The notes under the pieces are model-generated. The model had not been told where the DNA came from. It searched no databases and saw only the letters and a program-made list of their open reading frames with translations. A DNA stretch of 39,860 bases from JBCBSS01 sp039819065 (lineage in GTDB: Bacteria; Bacteroidota; Bacteroidia; Cytophagales; Cyclobacteriaceae), in contig JBCBSS010000065.1 in assembly GCA_039819065.1 (NCBI GenBank), forward strand, positions 1 through 39,860, given 5' to 3'. A program made the translations under genes and the position numbers. Each line of letters starts with the position of its first letter. Within the stretch, counting starts at the first letter, position 1. Shown piece by piece: positions 33,043-39,860 of this stretch.

Positions 33043-33531
33043 ATGTTTAGTTTTAATAGAATAATAGTAGTTGTTATGCTTATGGCTTTTACCTTGAGCA
33101 GTTGTGAAACTACATCATCCACATTTGATTATGAGCAAGCTAAAGCTGAAATCTATGCTTTGCATCAGGCACAAAGGGATTTTCATTTTGAAAAGGATTC
33201 TGTGGCTTTTGCAAACTTGTTATCTCCCGATTTCATCTCGGTCAATAGAGGCTCCATCAACCATCCGACGTATCAAGAGACGCTTGCTCGCAACCATCGC
33301 TATTTTTCCTCAGTCCGCTTCTTAAAATGGGATGACATGGCAGAACCGATCATCCGCTTTTCCAATGACGGTAGTCTTGCTTATACCATCGTTGATAAAC
33401 AGGTAGAAGTAGCTAGTTATGATGATTTGGGAGAGGAGGTAATTAGCCAAACCCACTTTGCCTGGATGGCCATTTACAGAAAAACTGACCAAGGCTGGAA
33501 GATCGAAAGCGTCGTTTCTACCAACGAATAA
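33043..33531 (+). CDS. DUF4440/SnoaL-like lipoprotein
   Basis: 162 residues. Signal with lipobox TLSSC (Cys21). The mature part begins DYEQAKAEIYALHQAQRDFHFEKDS.., the first helices of an NTF2/SnoaL-type cone fold, and ends HFAWMAIYRKTDQGWKIESVVSTNE, the terminal strand pair of DUF4440-like proteins. It lies 22 bases after the esterase-PD40 stop, so both are probably co-transcribed. Catalytic role unknown. Confidence 0.82.
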   Translation: MFSFNRIIVVVMLMAFTLSSCETTSSTFDYEQAKAEIYALHQAQRDFHFEKDSVAFANLLSPDFISVNRGSINHPTYQETLARNHRYFSSVRFLKWDDMAEPIIRFSNDGSLAYTIVDKQVEVASYDDLGEEVISQTHFAWMAIYRKTDQGWKIESVVSTNE

Positions 33532-33983
33532 CCTAGTGCTAACAAGTATTTGTCATATCGGAACGCAGAGGAGATATCTTTGCTGTCTGTTTTGAAACGA
33601 CTTTTGATCAAATAGAACTCATAGCTCACTATTTGGGCTGAAAAAAGAGCCAAAACAAGCCAACTTTAGTCCTCCTAAATAATTTGTGGGCTGAATCTGT
33701 TCCACGTTTCAATAATTATTTGTTTTTTGCCTGTCAATACCATGAAGCATGCCGGTATATTCGGCACACGGCTTTTTGTATGACTTAACCTAAATTGACC
33801 AATGCTTTCTATTTGAATGAGATAGAAGTAGATTTTTTAATCAACCGTAAAACCGAAAATAATGACAATTAAAAATGCTTTAGAGACACTTACAGAAGGA
33901 GATAAGAGGCATAGCGCCATTGAGCTTAGGCATACACACACCGACATCGAGCAGAAGCGGTAATCTCATAATTAATCGGCTAG
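33532..33983. other. 450-base gap with one half element, no gene supported
   Basis: It holds one degenerate half copy of the GTCATTTCGA-type element at 33552-33581 (GTCATATCGGAACGC then AGAGGAGATATCTTT). A 33-codon ATG frame at 33861 has no recognisable features. I see no promoter or RNA here. Confidence 0.4.
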
Positions 33984-34016
33984 AGTAACGAGGTTACTTC
34001 AAGTAACCTCGTTACT
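33984..34016. repeat. REP hairpin copy 5, distant from the transposase
   Basis: AGTAACGAGGTTACT-TCA-AGTAACCTCGTTACT, perfect 15-bp stem with central triplet GAG/CTC. Same family as the copies around the RAYT gene, but 29 kb away and followed by GT rather than GG. It shows that the family is interspersed beyond the transposase locus. It lies upstream of the CNB-acyltransferase gene. Confidence 0.85.
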
Positions 34017-34109
34017 GTATGTTTCATATTATCAATTGATCATATAAAACCTGTGTTAAGCAAATCATGTTTGATACTATTACAGGTGATCTAACAAATC
34101 TATTCTACT

Positions 34110-36002
34110 ATTAAAACGAATCCATTTATTACTAGGGGCGGCAAGGAGATTTCCGTTCAGAAAGGTGAACTCGTCGGGCAAATACATTCTAAAGTAACCA
34201 GGTGCTTCATATTACTGAGTGGTACACTAGAATACTTCATCACTGACGAGCTAACGGAAGAGAAAACTACTCTTTTTACCACCTCGAAATCGGGCACCTT
34301 AATAGGGTGGGAGGTATTGCATACACCAGAGCGGTTTATAGCCAGTATATCGGTAGATTCTGACGAGGCGAAGCTGCTACAATTGGACACCGAAGATTTC
34401 CTTTCAGTATTGGATACTTCGAAGCTCAAGCGTATATGCTTGCAGCTTAACTCTTTTCTGGAAGCTTCCTTTCTAAAGCAATCCAAACTCATAAGCAAAC
34501 GGGTCAAGCAGGGCGCGATAAACCCCGAAAACTACTTCATTGCCCAATACTCTGACTTGCAAGAGAGAGTCAAATTGCTCAAAATGTCGCCATTCTTTGC
34601 TGAGTTTCTCGAAAGCGAGATAGAAGATCTAGCGCATTTGATGGTGCGTAGGGAATATGAAACCAATGAGTTGATCTATGATCAAAACGAGGAAACTGGC
34701 GGTATTTTTATTTTGGTACAGGGAGAGGTTTCTATCCGTAGGCTGGAAGGTGACGCCTATCTGGATATTCGCTCCATCTCGACGCCTGGGTACATGTTTG
34801 GCTGGTCTTCTACATTCGAAACTACCGATATCTGTCGTGCCAGTACTGAGCAAAAAACTTCGGTCTATTTCATTGATCAAATTGATCTTGCCGCATTGGC
34901 CCACAACACCTCGTTTGGTATTTCCTTTTTCAAGATGATCATTTGGATCATGAGCAACCGGCTTCAGTTGGCTCACAGCCGATATCTACAGCTTAAGGAA
35001 GATTACAATTTGGTCTCTGTCGATCATTTGATCGATATCAACAGGCCTAGAATACCACTACCTTCTCCACTGCATCAAATTCCTCACTTGCTACAAGACC
35101 AGACTACTCAGGCTTTGGCTTTTGATACACTTCATCACTTGCACCACCAAGGCACTCGCCAAGAGCGGCATTTGGCCTCAATCTGTCTCGACCTGCTCAA
35201 AAGCGAGGAAAGAGAGCGGCTGTTCCTTTCTGCTTTGGCTGATGTCTATAATGTAGTCGTACAGGGTCAGCATAATGAGAAATCAGCCAACAGGAAGTCT
35301 TGCGCTAACAAGATCAAAGAGGCTTTCAAGCATGTGTTGTTTCACATGGAAGGGCAAGAAAATTTACCCACTGAGCCAGGCAATATCTTCATTTACAACC
35401 ATTTGCTCAATCACCCTTATTATACTTTGAGTAATCGCTTCCAGCTCACGTTGGACTCACACTTCCTAAGTAGCTTGATTCTCAATGATTATTATGACGA
35501 CCCCGGAATCAGGGTAGTGCGATATGGGAAGAGTTTTGAGTATGGCCACCAGGATTATTACGATAACCTTGGCTATATCAATGTGTATAGCGATGATTCT
35601 GATTTGAAAGACAGGGAATCAAGAAGCAATGCTAAAGAGAAGTTTTATGAAGAGGCCAATGCATACCTAAGTAATGGTACTAACATGATCATCAGCCCGG
35701 AAGGAACGTCTTTCGCCAGTGAGGAATCGCCAGGTGCCTTCAAAATGGGACCTTTCAATCTGGCAACAAAAGCCGACAAAGAGCCATATATTGTGCCGAT
35801 AGTCTTCTGTAATTTCGACAAAAGAATTACTGAAAACTTATTCTACTGTAAAGTGCTGGAACCGTTTAAAATCTCTGACCAGAAAGGGGAGGAGCAAAAC
35901 CTCAAAAGCTTCGTGATATCATACCAAAAAGAATTTGCCAAAAAGGTGGCTGAAGCGCGCACCGAAGCAGAAGTCTTACTGCAAAAGCACAACAGCCAAT
36001 GA
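34110..36002 (+). CDS. Two CNB domains plus PlsC-like acyltransferase; no normal start codon
   Basis: About 630 residues from the ATT at 34110. Two cyclic-nucleotide-binding-like domains come first: FITRGGKEISVQKGEL..FILLSGTLEYF, and from about residue 170 LIYDQNEETGGIFILVQGEV. Both have degenerate phosphate-binding cassettes (GWEVL..RFIAS; GWSSTF..CRAST). Then a PlsC-like acyltransferase domain: IYNHLLNHPYYTL in the place of the HX4D motif (Asp missing) and SPEGTSFASEE plus GAFKMGPFNLATKA matching motif III and the following helix. The frame is open from 34095 but has no ATG, GTG or TTG before TTG 34317, which lies inside the first CNB domain. It ends in a 4-base overlap with an SGNH hydrolase gene. 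Possible lipid acyl transfer controlled by a nucleotide signal is inference. Confidence 0.78.
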   Translation: MKTNPFITRGGKEISVQKGELVGQIHSKVTRCFILLSGTLEYFITDELTEEKTTLFTTSKSGTLIGWEVLHTPERFIASISVDSDEAKLLQLDTEDFLSVLDTSKLKRICLQLNSFLEASFLKQSKLISKRVKQGAINPENYFIAQYSDLQERVKLLKMSPFFAEFLESEIEDLAHLMVRREYETNELIYDQNEETGGIFILVQGEVSIRRLEGDAYLDIRSISTPGYMFGWSSTFETTDICRASTEQKTSVYFIDQIDLAALAHNTSFGISFFKMIIWIMSNRLQLAHSRYLQLKEDYNLVSVDHLIDINRPRIPLPSPLHQIPHLLQDQTTQALAFDTLHHLHHQGTRQERHLASICLDLLKSEERERLFLSALADVYNVVVQGQHNEKSANRKSCANKIKEAFKHVLFHMEGQENLPTEPGNIFIYNHLLNHPYYTLSNRFQLTLDSHFLSSLILNDYYDDPGIRVVRYGKSFEYGHQDYYDNLGYINVYSDDSDLKDRESRSNAKEKFYEEANAYLSNGTNMIISPEGTSFASEESPGAFKMGPFNLATKADKEPYIVPIVFCNFDKRITENLFYCKVLEPFKISDQKGEEQNLKSFVISYQKEFAKKVAEARTEAEVLLQKHNSQ

Positions 36003-36625
36003 ACCAGGAAGTGAGAATGAAGCGAATGCTTTGGGGCAAAGAGATTCGCCAACTAAGGGAGAAATCGCAAGTACTACCTGACAAACAAGATTTGATCGCC
36101 TTCTACGGCAGTTCTTCCATCCGCTTGTGGGAAACCATCGAAGAAGACCTTCATCCGTTGAATGTTATTAACTTGGGCTTTGGCGGGTCTTCCTACTTAT
36201 GGTGTAATTACTTCTTTGAGGAGGTTTTCGAATTTGTAGCACCATCCAAGTTGGTACTTTATGCCGGGGATAATGATCTGGGTAACGAAGTGCCTGAGGA
36301 AGAGATATTGGAAAGCGTTAACGGCCTCATTAGTAAAGTAGATGGGAAGTATGGACCGATACCTATTGCCATAATTAGTGTAAAACCTAGCCCCGACAGA
36401 AGCTACCTAAAAGATAAAATAGAAAGCCTAAACAACCGCTTACAAGCGCTCATAATCCGCCGCCCCAATGGCTCATTCATTGACATCTACCCGGCCATGC
36501 TCCACTCTGACGGCTCCCTGCGCCCGGAGCTATACATCGAAGATGAACTCCACATCAACGAGAAAGGATATGAGATTTGGAAGAGGGTTGTGGGTGAGGG
36601 CTTGGTGCAACGCATGTCTGATTGA
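35999..36625 (+). CDS. SGNH/GDSL-family hydrolase (cytoplasmic)
   Basis: 208 residues, no signal peptide. SGNH blocks: block I FYGSSSIRLW (Ser39 as nucleophile, the GDS position), block II NLGFGGS (Gly62), block III YAGDNDL (Asn92), block V DELHINEKGY (Asp182, His185). It should be an esterase or acyl-hydrolase. It starts inside the stop of the acyltransferase gene (ATGA), so translational coupling of an acyl transferase with an acyl hydrolase is visible and suggests a shared lipid or acyl-carrier substrate. Confidence 0.88.
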   Translation: MNQEVRMKRMLWGKEIRQLREKSQVLPDKQDLIAFYGSSSIRLWETIEEDLHPLNVINLGFGGSSYLWCNYFFEEVFEFVAPSKLVLYAGDNDLGNEVPEEEILESVNGLISKVDGKYGPIPIAIISVKPSPDRSYLKDKIESLNNRLQALIIRRPNGSFIDIYPAMLHSDGSLRPELYIEDELHINEKGYEIWKRVVGEGLVQRMSD

Positions 36626-36915
36626 CACATTTACTAACCTGCCATTTTCACCTAGTTACCTCGCTGGTTCTTATACTACTCCAGATACAACAACTTAATG
36701 CACCTTTACTTTCTGGCTATTGGTAAAAGGCGTGTCCTTGAATAGATGGTCAGTAAACGCTCAAATGAAGGTTTAGATCTTAATACTTTTTCCGAATATA
36801 TACTAGTTGGCTTCAAATATGAACTTACTAAGTTCAGATATGAATTGTGTAGTTTTCAATGATCTTAAATAGATAATTTAATAAAAAAATAAATTTTACA
36901 CTTAAACACAGAAAA

Positions 36916-37404
36916 ATGAAAAACTTTGTATTTCTAACATTATTAATGGCATGCTTTGCAGTCTCTTGCAACGAAAATTCCCTTGAGCCTGAGGTTAAAC
37001 CCGAACTTTCAGTAAATGAAAAAATTGTAGAATTACTCAATGAGCAGGGCTACAAATCAACTCATCTTTCTGATGGTCGGATTATATTTTCTGGGTTCAA
37101 TTCAAAAGTGGATGCTTTGATTCAATTCAACAAAACGTTCGATGAATTAGGCTTGAAAGAAAGAAAGTTCGATCTCAATAGTCTATCGCTCGATAAAAAC
37201 ACCAATGCCAAGGCAGAAGCAGTAGAGTGCCACATGTCGGGTACTTATGATTCAGGGGGAGCACGATGCTATAATATGGTTTGCTTTGGAACTCATGAAG
37301 AGATTGGGTTGGTAGCTGACTATTGTGAAGGAGGACTTTGTGTCCACTTTCACACACATTGTTATGAACCGCCAAGCGTCATAGGCGATGGCAACGGGAT
37401 GTGA
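36916..37404 (+). CDS. Cysteine/histidine-rich SPII lipoprotein, unknown
   Basis: 162 residues. Lipobox CFAVSC, Cys18. The middle is Leu/Asn/Lys-rich and helical. The C-terminal third has six cysteines (in ECHMS, ARCYN, MVCFG, DYCEG, LCVHF and HCYEP) and the His-rich stretch VHFHTHC. Six Cys could make three disulfides; a metal site is another possibility. No family recognised. An inverted repeat follows 17 bases after the stop. Confidence 0.7.
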   Translation: MKNFVFLTLLMACFAVSCNENSLEPEVKPELSVNEKIVELLNEQGYKSTHLSDGRIIFSGFNSKVDALIQFNKTFDELGLKERKFDLNSLSLDKNTNAKAEAVECHMSGTYDSGGARCYNMVCFGTHEEIGLVADYCEGGLCVHFHTHCYEPPSVIGDGNGM

Positions 37405-37420
37405 TTAAGTATAACATTAA

Positions 37421-37453
37421 TATACAATGGTACCTCATTCATGCCATTGTATA
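37421..37453 (+). terminator. Inverted repeat after the Cys-rich lipoprotein gene
   Basis: TATACAATGG pairs with CCATTGTATA (37444-37453) over 10 bases with a 13-base loop, followed by TTATCATT, not a clean T run. It is a plausible weak terminator. Confidence 0.5.
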
Positions 37454-37537
37454 TTATCATTCGGTGAAGCTAAGGGGCTCGACTAATTCAGAAGGTTATG
37501 GAATAGGAAATATGCCCTTCGGGCGTCATACTGTTTA

Positions 37538-37639
37538 TCAGTATTGTTGATGATGTCTGTTCCCAGTATTGACTTGGCCATAGTCCTGACGAACTCCGCC
37601 TAAAATCTCCTTCATTTCTTCTTTTGATAATGTCTGCAT
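37538..37639 (-). CDS. 33-aa GG-leader peptide (bacteriocin-type leader)
   Basis: ATG at 37639, TGA at 37538. The leader MQTLSKEEMKEILGG matches the LSxEEMKxILGG double-glycine leaders of bacteriocin-like peptides common in Bacteroidota; Gly14-Gly15 is the cleavage site for a C39-peptidase exporter. The 18-residue core (VRQDYGQVNTGNRHHQQY) has no Cys and few Ser/Thr, so no thioether rings are expected, and it may be a short unmodified peptide, a signal or a decayed gene. No exporter or modification gene lies next to it. Opposite to its neighbours. Confidence 0.55.
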   Translation of the reverse strand: MQTLSKEEMKEILGGVRQDYGQVNTGNRHHQQY

Positions 37640-37842
37640 GGTATTATAGATTTTTTAGCTCACTCTAATATCGGGTTTATTGAATTATTTATGAACGTCT
37701 AGATGTAAAACCCTATCAACTAAAAGATCCTTTTTTCATATTGGCTGGTTTTATCAAACGCCCTAAGGTTTATCACTTCTTAACTTAAGTGAATGATTTT
37801 GGCTTTTGGTTTTTGATTCTTTGCACTCAAAAACAAGCACAA

Positions 37843-38247
37843 ATGTATACTTTAACAATAAGTCTAATACTATCAGTAGGCTTAACCCCAGATCATCATG
37901 ACACCAAGGTATCAACCGTTTTGAGTGGCTACATTGAATGGACTAAAACCGGAGAAGCTTGCCATGGTGATATCTTCAGCGATAGGGTCAAGATGTCATA
38001 CCTGACCAAGACCAATGAGTTTGAGATGGTTTCTTTTGAAGATTATAGTAGCTATATCGAGATTGCTGCCAGTGCCATCCCAAGGACAATGCAGATAAAG
38101 CGTATCGATACGTGCGGCGATGTAGTTAAGGCTGTAATTACAGATTCATCCGAAGATCATTTATTTTCATTGGTTCACATTTTAACTTTAGTGGAAGAAA
38201 GTGGCTCCTGGAAGATTCAGTCCATCCAAATCTTTAACAACGAATAA
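37843..38247 (+). CDS. NTF2-like (lumazine-binding-type) secreted protein
   Basis: 134 residues from ATG 37843; a GTG at 37789 would add 18 residues that look like a poor signal. From 37843 the N-terminus MYTLTISLILSVGL is a short hydrophobic segment, possibly an uncleaved or weak signal. The rest (VSTVLSGYIEWTKTGEACHGDIFSDRV.., LVEESGSWKIQSIQIFNNE) resembles the Lumazine_bd_2/SnoaL-type NTF2 fold, ending with a WKIQSI strand. Role unknown. The start and exact subfamily are uncertain. Confidence 0.65.
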   Translation: MYTLTISLILSVGLTPDHHDTKVSTVLSGYIEWTKTGEACHGDIFSDRVKMSYLTKTNEFEMVSFEDYSSYIEIAASAIPRTMQIKRIDTCGDVVKAVITDSSEDHLFSLVHILTLVEESGSWKIQSIQIFNNE

Positions 38248-38271
38248 TTAGACCGACTTAAGTAACTACAA

Positions 38272-38730
38272 ATGCAAAATCATATCATTTCCAAATTCGA
38301 TGTAATCGGTATCTCAGCGCGTATCTCCAATCAGGGAGACGTTGGAAAAGAAATTGAAGCGCTGTGGGAAAGGTTTTGGGGAGAAGAAATTCAAAAGCAA
38401 GTTCCCAATAAGATCAACGATGATATCTATGCCGTCTACACTGATTACGTCACCGATCACACCGGACCATATACGCTTCTCATTGGATTGTCAGTCAAGT
38501 CCTTAGAGGATATTCCCGAAGGTTTTACTAGCATATCCATTGAAAAAGACACCTATCAAAAGTTCGTTTCGAAAGGTAGAATGCCGGAGGCTGTATTTAA
38601 AACATGGCTAGAAATATGGGGCAATAGCGATTTGAAAAGAGCATTTAGGAGTGACTTTACCATACATGGCAAAAAGTACTTTGATGGTGACAATGCTGAG
38701 GTGGAGACCTTCATATCAGTTCAAGATTAG
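38272..38730 (+). CDS. GyrI-like/effector-binding domain protein
   Basis: 152 residues. The pattern FDVIGISARISNQGD at the start, IYAVYTDYVTDHTGPYTLLIGLSV in the middle and a C-terminal TWLEIWGNSDLKRAFRSDFTIHGK with AEVETFISVQD fits the SHS2/GyrI-like effector-binding fold, as found alone or after AraC-type regulators. No DNA-binding domain is attached, so it is a stand-alone small-molecule binding protein or a member of the integron-associated group. It lies 24 bases after the NTF2-like gene and is probably co-transcribed. Confidence 0.82.
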   Translation: MQNHIISKFDVIGISARISNQGDVGKEIEALWERFWGEEIQKQVPNKINDDIYAVYTDYVTDHTGPYTLLIGLSVKSLEDIPEGFTSISIEKDTYQKFVSKGRMPEAVFKTWLEIWGNSDLKRAFRSDFTIHGKKYFDGDNAEVETFISVQD

Positions 38731-38794
38731 CCCCATCACAACTTCAGAATTACAATTGTACCACTTCGTGGATTAAGCTTTTGCTAAAATGCCT

Positions 38795-39511
38795 TTAGCG
38801 ATCCACTTTTTCAGTATGAATAAAGTCCATGATAGCGCTAGAATCGAACTGTTCTTCCACGCTTTTATCGCACATGTGCAACATGAGGGAGTTGATTATG
38901 CGATCTTCTCCATCAATCTTATGAGCTACCTCTCCGCGATGGAATAACCCGTAAGTCTTTTCTTCGAACGATTTACTGTTATTGACGAGTAAGAGCCTAT
39001 AATGATCCTTGGGAAAAGGAGCCAATTCGGTAACGAAAGGAGAAATTGGATGATTGTTGTTAGCCGTATTGATGTCCTGGGTTCCTTCGAAATAAGCTTC
39101 TAGCGAAACGTTATGACTTTCGATCAATTTAGAATAATCAGCTACGAAAACCTTGCTGTCCACATTGGTAGGCTCATAACCTAGCATCAAAAACGAATGT
39201 GCTTCTGCGCTATCTCTATGAAATCCACTAGAATGTTGGTGATTGAAACGGCCCATCCATTGATAATTCAACTGCTTGTCCGATCGAAGCTCACATATAC
39301 GAGAAAGCCCACTCTTCAGTTCTACCATTAGTTGTCTAAAGGTCTTCGAGTCAATTTGCTTCCCGAAATCTTGAAAGTAAAATCCTGGTTGCTCGGTAGA
39401 ACCCCTAAAGACTGCATCATAAATGGCATTTATCTTACTAGTAGAAAATGTGTTGCTGGAAGGATAGTCCGTAAGGCTTTTGTTGGATGGTGTGATTGTG
39501 TTCATCTCCAT
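38795..39511 (-). CDS. Putative Fe(II)/2-oxoglutarate-type oxygenase
   Basis: 238 residues, no signal peptide. WMGRFNHQHSSGFHRD carries His98-x-Asp100, the first part of a 2-His-1-carboxylate iron facial triad. A second His is a candidate in GLFHRGEVAHKID (His191 or His197), with Arg204 in DRIINSLMLH as a possible 2-oxoglutarate ligand. The order HxD..H..R fits Fe/2OG dioxygenases. The assignment rests on these motifs only. It starts 7 bases after the stop of the gene at 39519 on the same strand, so both may be one operon. Confidence 0.5.
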   Translation of the reverse strand: MEMNTITPSNKSLTDYPSSNTFSTSKINAIYDAVFRGSTEQPGFYFQDFGKQIDSKTFRQLMVELKSGLSRICELRSDKQLNYQWMGRFNHQHSSGFHRDSAEAHSFLMLGYEPTNVDSKVFVADYSKLIESHNVSLEAYFEGTQDINTANNNHPISPFVTELAPFPKDHYRLLLVNNSKSFEEKTYGLFHRGEVAHKIDGEDRIINSLMLHMCDKSVEEQFDSSAIMDFIHTEKVDR

Positions 39512-39518
39512 TCAACAA

Positions 39519-39860
39519 TCAAACTTGCGTTTGTGGTTCATTGAGCGATGGTAATTTCCAGGCGATTCGGATTATCCATAAGAAGGTAATCATCTCAATA
39601 ACCATGAAGAATATGTCGTCCATATCCGCTGCAGGCAATGCACTAAGTAGAACCAGCATGGTGATGATACTCGCGACAATATTGGCCCATTTGTTTGGCT
39701 TATCCGCTAAAACCCTGGAAAGAAGGACCATTAGAATGGGAATTTCAGCTAAGAAGCCTCCCAATAACATCAGTTCATCAGTTATGATTACGCCGTTGAC
39801 TATACCAGTCATTATCTCTTCTATAAACGCTGCTTTGCCGAATTGATGGAGGTCTCTGAA
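39519..39860 (-). CDS. DUF6326-like small membrane protein, 5' end outside window
   Basis: The minus-strand frame is open to the window edge; 16 codons precede the ATG at 39812 (..QFGKAAFIEEIMTGIV), and these look coding, so the gene continues beyond the window and that ATG is probably not the start. Three or four hydrophobic helices are visible (LMLLGGFLAEIPILMVLLSRVL, WANIVASIITMLVLLSALP, FFMVIEMITFLWIIRIAW). The EIPILMVLLSRVLxxKxNKWANI segment recalls the DUF6326 family of four-helix membrane proteins; role unknown. It precedes the putative oxygenase gene. Confidence 0.7.
   Translation of the reverse strand, partial: FRDLHQFGKAAFIEEIMTGIVNGVIITDELMLLGGFLAEIPILMVLLSRVLADKPNKWANIVASIITMLVLLSALPAADMDDIFFMVIEMITFLWIIRIAWKLPSLNEPQTQV

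Noticed and set aside
33861..33962. 33-codon ATG frame upstream of the REP copy at 33984
   Set aside because: No leader motif, no ribosome-binding site and no neighbour that would explain it; kept out as unsupported.
34067..34114. 15-codon ATG frame before the CNB-acyltransferase
   Set aside because: Too short for a gene on its own; used only as a possible frameshifted N-terminus in the findings.
34194..34220. AGTAACC-like string inside the acyltransferase gene
   Set aside because: Only one half arm with no palindromic partner and within coding sequence; not a REP.

Overview
The window looks like chromosomal DNA of a marine or soil gliding-type Bacteroidota, most likely Cytophagales (Reichenbachiella/Fulvivirga/Roseivirga-like). 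The evidence is a type IX secretion (T9SS) C-terminal sorting domain, a TonB-dependent receptor with a carboxypeptidase-regulatory-like N-terminus, two LytS/LytTR two-component pairs, many small SPII lipoproteins, PD40 propeller proteins, a GG-leader peptide of Bacteroidota type and moderate GC. The genus is inference. I see no tRNA, rRNA, CRISPR array or integrated phage.

1-6.6 kb: the 3' part of a gluzincin-like metallopeptidase gene, a decayed PD40 fragment, a small secreted protein, and a T9SS-exported lipase-like hydrolase. Next comes a REP-associated tyrosine transposase (RAYT) in a cluster of its own 33-bp hairpin repeats. A kinase-like/inositol-phosphatase-like pair follows, with a 4-base overlap.

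6.6-13.4 kb: an orphan lanthipeptide-like GG-leader precursor with its own terminator, repeat-rich DNA, two paralogous PD40 proteins, a 55-aa two-CxxC protein, a SLOG/YspA-like protein divergent from a VOC protein, a glutathione peroxidase, a small conserved-looking protein and the ribosome-rescue hydrolase ArfB.

13.4-24.2 kb: a 2044-aa alpha-2-macroglobulin with an intact CxEQ thioester motif, then membrane and lipoproteins of unknown role and a bestrophin-family channel.

24.4-30.3 kb: a TonB-dependent receptor followed directly by a LytS-type kinase and a LytTR regulator, meeting a second LytS/LytTR pair tail to tail. Together they form a compact signalling block.

30.3-39.9 kb: a tandem array of compound palindromic repeats, an esterase-PD40 fusion, a DUF4440-like lipoprotein, another RAYT-type REP, and a two-CNB/PlsC-like acyltransferase lacking any normal start codon and coupled to an SGNH hydrolase. 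After these come a Cys-rich lipoprotein, a second very short GG-leader peptide on the minus strand, an NTF2-like protein, a GyrI-like protein, a putative Fe(II)/2OG oxygenase and a membrane protein cut by the window end.

The most distinctive content outside ordinary genes is (a) the RAYT plus REP family whose centre triplets covary, (b) a hairpin module found at one fixed position inside a second palindromic repeat family, (c) two orphan GG-leader peptides and (d) the start-less CNB-acyltransferase gene.
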